Part shown: positions 59,825-64,000 of the stretch, piece after piece | Layout of the letters: every line of letters starts with the position of its first letter | Numbering within the stretch: the first letter of the stretch is position 1 | Origin: Nitrospirales bacterium | GTDB lineage: Bacteria; Nitrospirota; Nitrospiria; Nitrospirales; UBA8639 | Length of the DNA stretch: 64,000 nt | Assembly: GCA_031315915.1 (NCBI GenBank) | Contig: JALDRK010000004.1 | Coordinates: 62,001-126,000 of the forward strand | Reading direction: 5' to 3' | Position numbers and translations under genes: made by a program | Notes under the pieces: model-generated | What the model was told of the DNA's origin: nothing | What the model saw: only the letters and a program-made list of their open reading frames with translations | Database searches by the model: none

Positions 59825-60046
59825 CTAACGGGTGGGCGAAGCCGTCGGACGTCTTGTCGATGAACCCTCTGCCCGAGCCGGAGGGCCTTTCATAAATCGA
59901 TTGCATCCGCTGTTGCCGGACACCAGCAATCTGTAGGGTTGCAAATTTTCATCGATGCACAATCCCATGGTGTGATCCTCAATTTTTGCTGCCGGTTCGA
60001 TTTGCCACCATTGGCAGCTTTTACATAATCCCCATTGTTCGGCCAT
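59825..60046 (-). CDS. Small four-cysteine protein
   Basis: 73 residues from ATG 60046 (AAAGGAAAAG upstream). Cysteines at 8, 11, 30 and 48: a CxxC (LCKSCQWWQ) followed by single Cys in MGLCIDEN and NSGCNRF. The pattern suits one zinc or iron-sulfur site. A Pro/Thr/Arg tail follows. Family not recognised. Confidence 0.6.
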   Translation of the reverse strand: MAEQWGLCKSCQWWQIEPAAKIEDHTMGLCIDENLQPYRLLVSGNSGCNRFMKGPPARAEGSSTRRPTASPTR

Positions 60047-60367
60047 GTTTCTTTTCCTTTCGAAAGTTGAATAGCGGGAATGCTCGTCCGACGGCAGCTT
60101 GATCCATCCAAACATGACATCCTCGTCGTCTGGATGCTTGTGACCACATCTCTTCCTTTTCGAGAGTTTTCCATGAACCGCCGGTCATTCAACCGTGATA
60201 AATGTACTACAGCACACATGGGCATGGGTGACATATGGATTAATTCGTCAGCCAACATTCGTAAATGTCCATCTCCGAAGTTATGCAGGTCAGCGGTGAG
60301 GAAAAATCAACCCACCCGAAGTTAAAAAAGAAGGCAAGCCGTAAGATCCGTCGAAGAGGAGAGACAC
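60047..60367. other. Intergenic region
   Basis: Frames on both strands are present (for example a minus-strand frame from 60258) but lack ribosome binding sites and show poor composition. Nothing supported. Confidence 0.35.
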
Positions 60368-60439
60368 ATGAATACAGATACAATGTTGTCCTTCCTCTTG
60401 ATGTTCATTGCGATAAGAAATAAATGTTCTGTTTTTTAA
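60368..60439 (+). CDS. Possible 23-aa hydrophobic peptide
   Basis: MNTDTMLSFLLMFIAIRNKC, then SVF. A strong GAGGAG box sits 6 nt upstream. One short hydrophobic segment. It could be a small membrane peptide or leader. No homologue known to me. Confidence 0.35.
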   Translation: MNTDTMLSFLLMFIAIRNKCSVF

Positions 60440-60545
60440 AGACAGAAATTTTCAGAAGAGAGAGAGATCACACAATGTTCCTTTGTCTTTAGCCCGTCCA
60501 CGAAACTATAGAGCTACCGGTGGTGTGGAAATGTTCAGGATTGTG

Positions 60546-60971
60546 CTATCTCTTGTTTGTCTTGGGCGTCCGACGGGTCTTGCCGCCCTGGACCGACAAT
60601 TCCCAGCGATAGCCATCGGGGTCGTAGAACCATATCCCCATATGCGGAGAACCCAGGGATTCCGGACCGATTTCGTCGCCCGGATCCTCCACTTTCACTT
60701 TGTGTTTTTTCAAGTGTCCGAGCGCCTTTCGAAGTGTCGTCAGGGTTCGCAAATGGAACGACATATGGCCGAGCGTGTTGGGTGACGGCTTACCTTTCGA
60801 TAACGCGATCGTCACAGACTCGTTCCCGACCGCCACGCCTCCCTCGAACTCAAATTCTTTGCGCAATCCCAGAACACGCACGAACCATTTCGCACTCTGC
60901 TTTGGATCACGGACGGCTAATCCAAAGTGACCGACCTGACCAAGTCTAAACGGCACTCTCGGATTTCCCAT
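60546..60971 (-). CDS. VOC-family (glyoxalase/dioxygenase-fold) protein
   Basis: 141 residues from MGNPRVPFRLG (AGAGGTG upstream). A single VOC domain with paired beta-alpha-beta units: GQVGHFGLAVRDPKQSAKWF at the start and MGIWFYDPDGYRWELSV at the end. The metal-ligand His/Glu positions are present (H15, H70, E138-like). Basic tail. The family includes glyoxalase I and antibiotic-resistance proteins; substrate unknown. Confidence 0.88.
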   Translation of the reverse strand: MGNPRVPFRLGQVGHFGLAVRDPKQSAKWFVRVLGLRKEFEFEGGVAVGNESVTIALSKGKPSPNTLGHMSFHLRTLTTLRKALGHLKKHKVKVEDPGDEIGPESLGSPHMGIWFYDPDGYRWELSVQGGKTRRTPKTNKR

Positions 60972-61173
60972 TTCGTCACCTCTGAATGATGATAATGGCA
61001 TACATGTCTATGATCTGAAGCCTCTAGCTTCCCCTCAATGAAGGGCACTCTCAATTTTTGTTGATGAGTGGCTTTCATTGGCATTACGGGAAATATTCTT
61101 TTTCTGATCGAAGCTGTGCGCCTCATCCGCGATTATTCCTTTGCAGGATTGTTTTTTGACTAGCAGTATTGGC

Positions 61174-61287
61174 ATGCCGATCAATTTCCCTAGGTGCCTT
61201 TATTGTCAAAACCGAATGCAAAGAAAAGACTGCGATGACTGCAATCGACCGAGATGTCAGAGAGCAAGGGATAAAAGCAAGCTATAA
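61174..61287 (+). CDS. Possible 37-aa zinc-ribbon peptide
   Basis: MPINFPRCLYCQNRMQRKDC, then DDCNRPRCQRARDKSKL. A CxxC...CxxC arrangement plus one more Cys, and a basic tail, are typical of a short zinc ribbon. No clear ribosome binding site. It ends 6 nt inside the DUF72 gene on the other strand. Possibly a fragment of a larger gene. The remainder of 60972-61173 is empty. Confidence 0.4.
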   Translation: MPINFPRCLYCQNRMQRKDCDDCNRPRCQRARDKSKL

Positions 61288-62000
61288 CTTTCTTATAAGA
61301 TTTTTTGCATCGTGCGGCGCACACGCTTTCTGATCGTTGTCGAAATAACAAAACACGTCACGCCCGTTATCTTTCCATTTTTTAAATTTCTTCGCGTATG
61401 CGTTTAAACGGCGACCGTCATACGATCCCTCATAGGCTTTTTCCGGGCCGTGCAGGCGGATATACACAAAATCCGCCGTTAGCTTCTCGGGCGAGCGGTA
61501 GTCTTTGTAATCGTAAATGCAAAGCGCAACGTTATGGTTCTTTAGGATTTGGTAAATCTCTTCTGTCAACCAGCTTTTATCACGGAATTCAAACGTATAG
61601 CGATGGCCGGATGGCAGAACCTTGATGAAATTTTTCAGCCTTTTAGAATTCACATGCCAGTTTGGTGGCAATTGAAACAAAACAGGGCCTGTTTTGTTGC
61701 CAAATGGTTTGATAGCTTTAAAAATTTTTCGGTACTGTCCCCCGGATCTTTTAGCTTTTTATGATGCGTTGCATAGCGGCTGGCTTTTATCGAAAAGAGA
61801 AAGTTTTTAGGCGTATTTTTCCGCCAGGTATCAACGCTATTCTTTGATGGCAGGCTGTAGAAGCTATTGTTGAGTTCCGTGGCTTTAAAACTGTCTGCAT
61901 AGATTTCAAGAAATTCCGAACTGCCTATATTTTTCGGATAGAAGGATCCTTTCCATCCTTCATAACTCCAACCGGATGTGCCAACATAGATCTGTGCCAT
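61282..62000 (-). pseudogene. DUF72 gene broken by a one-base frameshift
   Basis: The N-terminal frame (start 62000, MAQIYVGTSGWSYEGWKGSF) and the C-terminal frame (FEFRDKSWLTEEIYQIL; YIRLHGPEKAYEGSY; DVFCYFDNDQKACAPHDA) together make a normal DUF72 protein of about 239 residues. The frames meet at 61691-61696. There, one A appears lost from an A-run on the coding strand, in the middle of the conserved GPVLFQLPP motif. Either a recent mutation or a sequencing error. Codon use is more A/T-rich than its neighbours, which may indicate transfer. Confidence 0.8.
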
Positions 62001-62497
62001 TATTACATCTGTTTAGCACTAAGACATTTACAATCGAAAACTGATCGAGGTTTCCAGGTTATCCAATCATTTTATTCCCAGCCTCATGACCGCAAAGCGA
62101 ATCGGATATGCCGATAGACAGCCATCATATTTCCTTCTACCTTCGAAGGGATTAAAAGGTTTCTCTCATCACTCATCATCACTATTATCCGACTGTCTGA
62201 ATTAACGTGGAACTGTAATGAACCCTTGAGAAATGACGTCAGACAAAAGCGGATCCATAGCCTCACTGCAGCCGCATGAGATACCCTCTAATCAGTCTCC
62301 CCTTGTTATCCAGGTGCTTCTCCATGCCTCTCTCCATTGCCCAAGCAGTACGTCCCTCCCTTGACAAAATTCCGGCATAATGTAACCATTGGATACATTG
62401 CGCCAGACAGCACGATTCAGACATATCAATCGTGAACGAGATTCACGCATGCGACATGATTCAAGTGGATGCATGACTTGAGATCTGATGGGTTTCC
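62001..62497. other. Intergenic region upstream of imuB
   Basis: It holds TTGACA at 62361-62366 and the 19-bp palindrome. Minus-strand frames (62084-62266) lack ribosome binding sites and are not called. No imuA or lexA gene is present. Confidence 0.45.
62380..62398. promoter_or_regulatory. Candidate SOS (LexA-type) operator
   Basis: ATGTAACCATTGGATACAT: eight of nine base pairs are symmetrical around a central T (arms ATGTA-n-CCA / TGG-n-TACAT). TTGACA, a good -35, lies 14 nt upstream, so the palindrome covers the expected -10 position, ideal for repression. It is about 100 nt before imuB. No LexA consensus for this group is known to me, so the regulator is inferred from the target genes. 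Confidence 0.55.
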
Positions 62498-63715
62498 ATG
62501 AACCGTCACATTGTCTGCTTTACCATTCCCACGTTCCAAGTCGCTCTGGCTCGCCTTGAAGAGGCTTCTCTGACAACGCGGCCGGTTGCCGTTGCCCTTT
62601 CATCAAACCCGCGATCCGTGATTACGGAGGCGTCGAAAGAAGCCCGGCGCGATGGCATCGTGACGAATATGTCCGTTGCCCAGGCTCGTCGACTCTGCCC
62701 TTCTCTCCATGTACGCTCGCCTCGTCCCGATCGCATACGCCAAGCGAATCGCGCACTTTTACGTGTGGTAGAGCGGTTTACGCCAATCTGGGAATCGGTT
62801 CAGCCGGGACATTTCTATCTTGATTTGACAGGCACCACACGGTTGTTCGGCCCGGCGTGCGACACGGCCATGCGAATGCGGCAAGAGATCGCCCGGCAAT
62901 ATCGATTGAGTGGCATGGCGGGGATAGGAAATAGCAAGTTGGTCTCGTACATGGCCTCAACATTGGTGGAGCCTCCTCAACTCTGTGACATTCGGTCGGG
63001 TTCAGAGGAAGCCTTTCTCGCGCCCCTCCCGGTCGATACGCTCCCGCTGACGGCAGCCTCCCGCAAGACCATCTTGATGAGACTGGATGATGTGAATGTC
63101 CGAACCTTAGGAGAGATCGCGCGAATACCGCTCGCCGACCTCGTGCCGGTATTGGGACAGCATGCCACTCTGCTGCATGCCTGGGCCCGCGGTATCGATC
63201 CATCACGGGTACTCCCTCCGGCGAGACAGCCCGGCGTTGAAGCCACGCTGAATCTGGAGCCCGGCGAACTTGATAGCAATCGGCTCCCCAGCCTGCTGTA
63301 TCGTCTTCTCGAATACATTTGCCGTGAGTTACGCCGTCAGCAACGGCAATGTCATGAACTGACAATCCGCTTGCAGTATGGTGACAACGTCGAAGTCGAG
63401 CACTCTCAGCCTGTTCATCCGGGAACCTTGTGGGAAGTCGATCTGATGCCCTGTGTTTCTCGGCTGTTTGTTCGATGTTTTCGGAGGCGCATTCGCGTGC
63501 GAACGCTGACCGTACGGGCAGGACATCCTTTGCCGGTGGCCGAACAGCTCACGCTCTTTGGATGGGACAATCAAGCGTCATCGATGGCCTCACGACCAGC
63601 CTGTCGCCTGGCGCTTGCCATGGATACCCTTCGTGTCCGTTTTGGACATGGAGTCATCGGGTGGGGAAAGGCACAACCGGATGCAGGCGTTCGTTCATCT
63701 TCACGTACATTCTAA
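62498..63715 (+). CDS. imuB: ImuB-like inactive Y-family polymerase
   Basis: 405 residues. It keeps the Y-family fold: palm/fingers (about 1-150; EASKEARRDGIVTNMSVAQARR), thumb with GIGNSKLVSYMAS and helix-hairpin-helix (LGEIARIPLADLVPVLG), and a little-finger domain. The catalytic acids are gone: IVCFTIPTFQVAL replaces the D-x-D motif, and SVQPGHFYLDLTGT lacks the D-E pair. This is typical of ImuB, which acts as a non-catalytic partner of DnaE2 in translesion mutagenesis. It lacks the long C-terminal extension of many ImuB proteins. It overlaps the polymerase gene by 35 nt. Confidence 0.8.
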   Translation: MNRHIVCFTIPTFQVALARLEEASLTTRPVAVALSSNPRSVITEASKEARRDGIVTNMSVAQARRLCPSLHVRSPRPDRIRQANRALLRVVERFTPIWESVQPGHFYLDLTGTTRLFGPACDTAMRMRQEIARQYRLSGMAGIGNSKLVSYMASTLVEPPQLCDIRSGSEEAFLAPLPVDTLPLTAASRKTILMRLDDVNVRTLGEIARIPLADLVPVLGQHATLLHAWARGIDPSRVLPPARQPGVEATLNLEPGELDSNRLPSLLYRLLEYICRELRRQQRQCHELTIRLQYGDNVEVEHSQPVHPGTLWEVDLMPCVSRLFVRCFRRRIRVRTLTVRAGHPLPVAEQLTLFGWDNQASSMASRPACRLALAMDTLRVRFGHGVIGWGKAQPDAGVRSSSRTF

Positions 63716-64000
63716 CTATTCACCGATGGCCGGGGTCTCCTCGTTGGAGGACCTCTGCGAGACCGCGCAGGCACAAGGGTCCGATACCCTGGCCTTAACG
63801 GATACGAACGGATTGTATGGCGCGATGCGATTCGTAGATGTCGCAACGCGCTTCGGACTCAAGCCTATCCTTGGGGCGGAACTCGTTCACAAACAACATC
63901 GTGCAGTGCTCTTGGTTAAAACGACAGACGGCTATGACAATCTCTGTCGTCTGCTCTCAGCCCGTCATTGTGACAGCGCGTTTGATATGCTCTCGGCCGT
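63681..64000 (+). CDS. dnaE2: DnaE-type polymerase (probable DnaE2), N-terminal part
   Basis: It starts at ATG 63681 inside imuB (GGAAAGG upstream) and is open to the window edge. The first 107 residues form a PHP domain: FVHLHVHSNYSPMAGVSSLE with HxH, then LALTDTNGLYGAMRFVDVAT and LKPILGAELVH. TDTNG replaces the usual TDHxG, so one PHP metal ligand is lost. Pairing with imuB makes the error-prone DnaE2 role likely, though DnaE1-type cannot be excluded from this fragment. Confidence 0.8.
   Translation, partial: MQAFVHLHVHSNYSPMAGVSSLEDLCETAQAQGSDTLALTDTNGLYGAMRFVDVATRFGLKPILGAELVHKQHRAVLLVKTTDGYDNLCRLLSARHCDSAFDMLSA

Noticed and set aside
62361-62381. TTGACA with CATAAT as a -35/-10 pair
   Set aside because: The spacing is only 9 nt. 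The -10 is more likely within the palindrome, with a weak sequence.

Overview
This looks like a chromosomal window from a Gram-negative bacterium. It carries an outer-membrane barrel protein, lipoproteins, a membrane-anchored c-type dihaem protein, and a hopanoid C-3 methylase (HpnR). The gene mix resembles Nitrospira and relatives (Nitrospirota): many NarL/HisKA_3 signalling proteins, a CheB-CheR-kinase fusion, many small secreted PRC-barrel, BON and proline-rich proteins, GH15, and an ImuB/DnaE mutasome. Base composition looks near-balanced by eye, which would suit a lower-GC member. This assignment is inference: there is no rRNA, tRNA, nitrite oxidoreductase or ammonia monooxygenase in the window to settle it. 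I see no insertion sequence, prophage or CRISPR array.

Layout. 0-9.4 kb: mostly minus-strand genes, namely a translationally coupled GH15 / 54-aa ORF / DksA-TraR operon, a short-chain dehydrogenase, a dihaem peroxidase-like protein and its membrane-anchored neighbour. 10-25 kb: a signalling block with two NarL regulators, a PAS kinase + Rcp1-like receiver + hybrid kinase operon, a 1447-aa CheB-CheR-PAS-GAF-kinase-receiver fusion and a STAS protein. Embedded in it are a Fe/Mn superoxide dismutase, DUF3309, and an operon for a secreted Lon-type (S16) protease domain. 25-36 kb: a six-BON periplasmic protein, an HTH protein of unknown function, small membrane proteins, AI-2E and MgtC transporters, glucose-6-phosphate dehydrogenase and a double PRC-barrel protein. 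36-43 kb: a retropepsin-like protease / inactive transglutaminase-7TM / ATP-grasp ligase operon, a lipoprotein + M48 protease pair, a cupin, and hpnR. 43-48 kb: PRC-barrel stress-type proteins, one with a recent internal duplication, and a frameshifted secreted gene.

48-57 kb is the most unusual part. A Gfo/Idh/MocA oxidoreductase, a 72-aa protein, a sensory-rhodopsin-transducer (ASRT) family protein and a thiamine-diphosphate enzyme are followed by an enolase-superfamily dehydratase, a YdiJ-like FAD/Fe-S dehydrogenase and a two-helix membrane protein. No rhodopsin is present. The set reads as a sugar or sugar-acid oxidation module with an ASRT protein as a possible ligand sensor.

57-64 kb: an outer-membrane protein, a tandem DUF2238 pair, a four-cysteine small protein, a VOC protein, a frameshifted DUF72 gene, and at the right edge an inactive-Y-family (ImuB-like) polymerase overlapping the start of a DnaE-type polymerase. 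A near-perfect 19-bp palindrome lies upstream, a good candidate SOS operator. Several genes below 60 codons were found by hand in intergenic DNA, some joined to neighbours by ATGA or TAATG overlaps.
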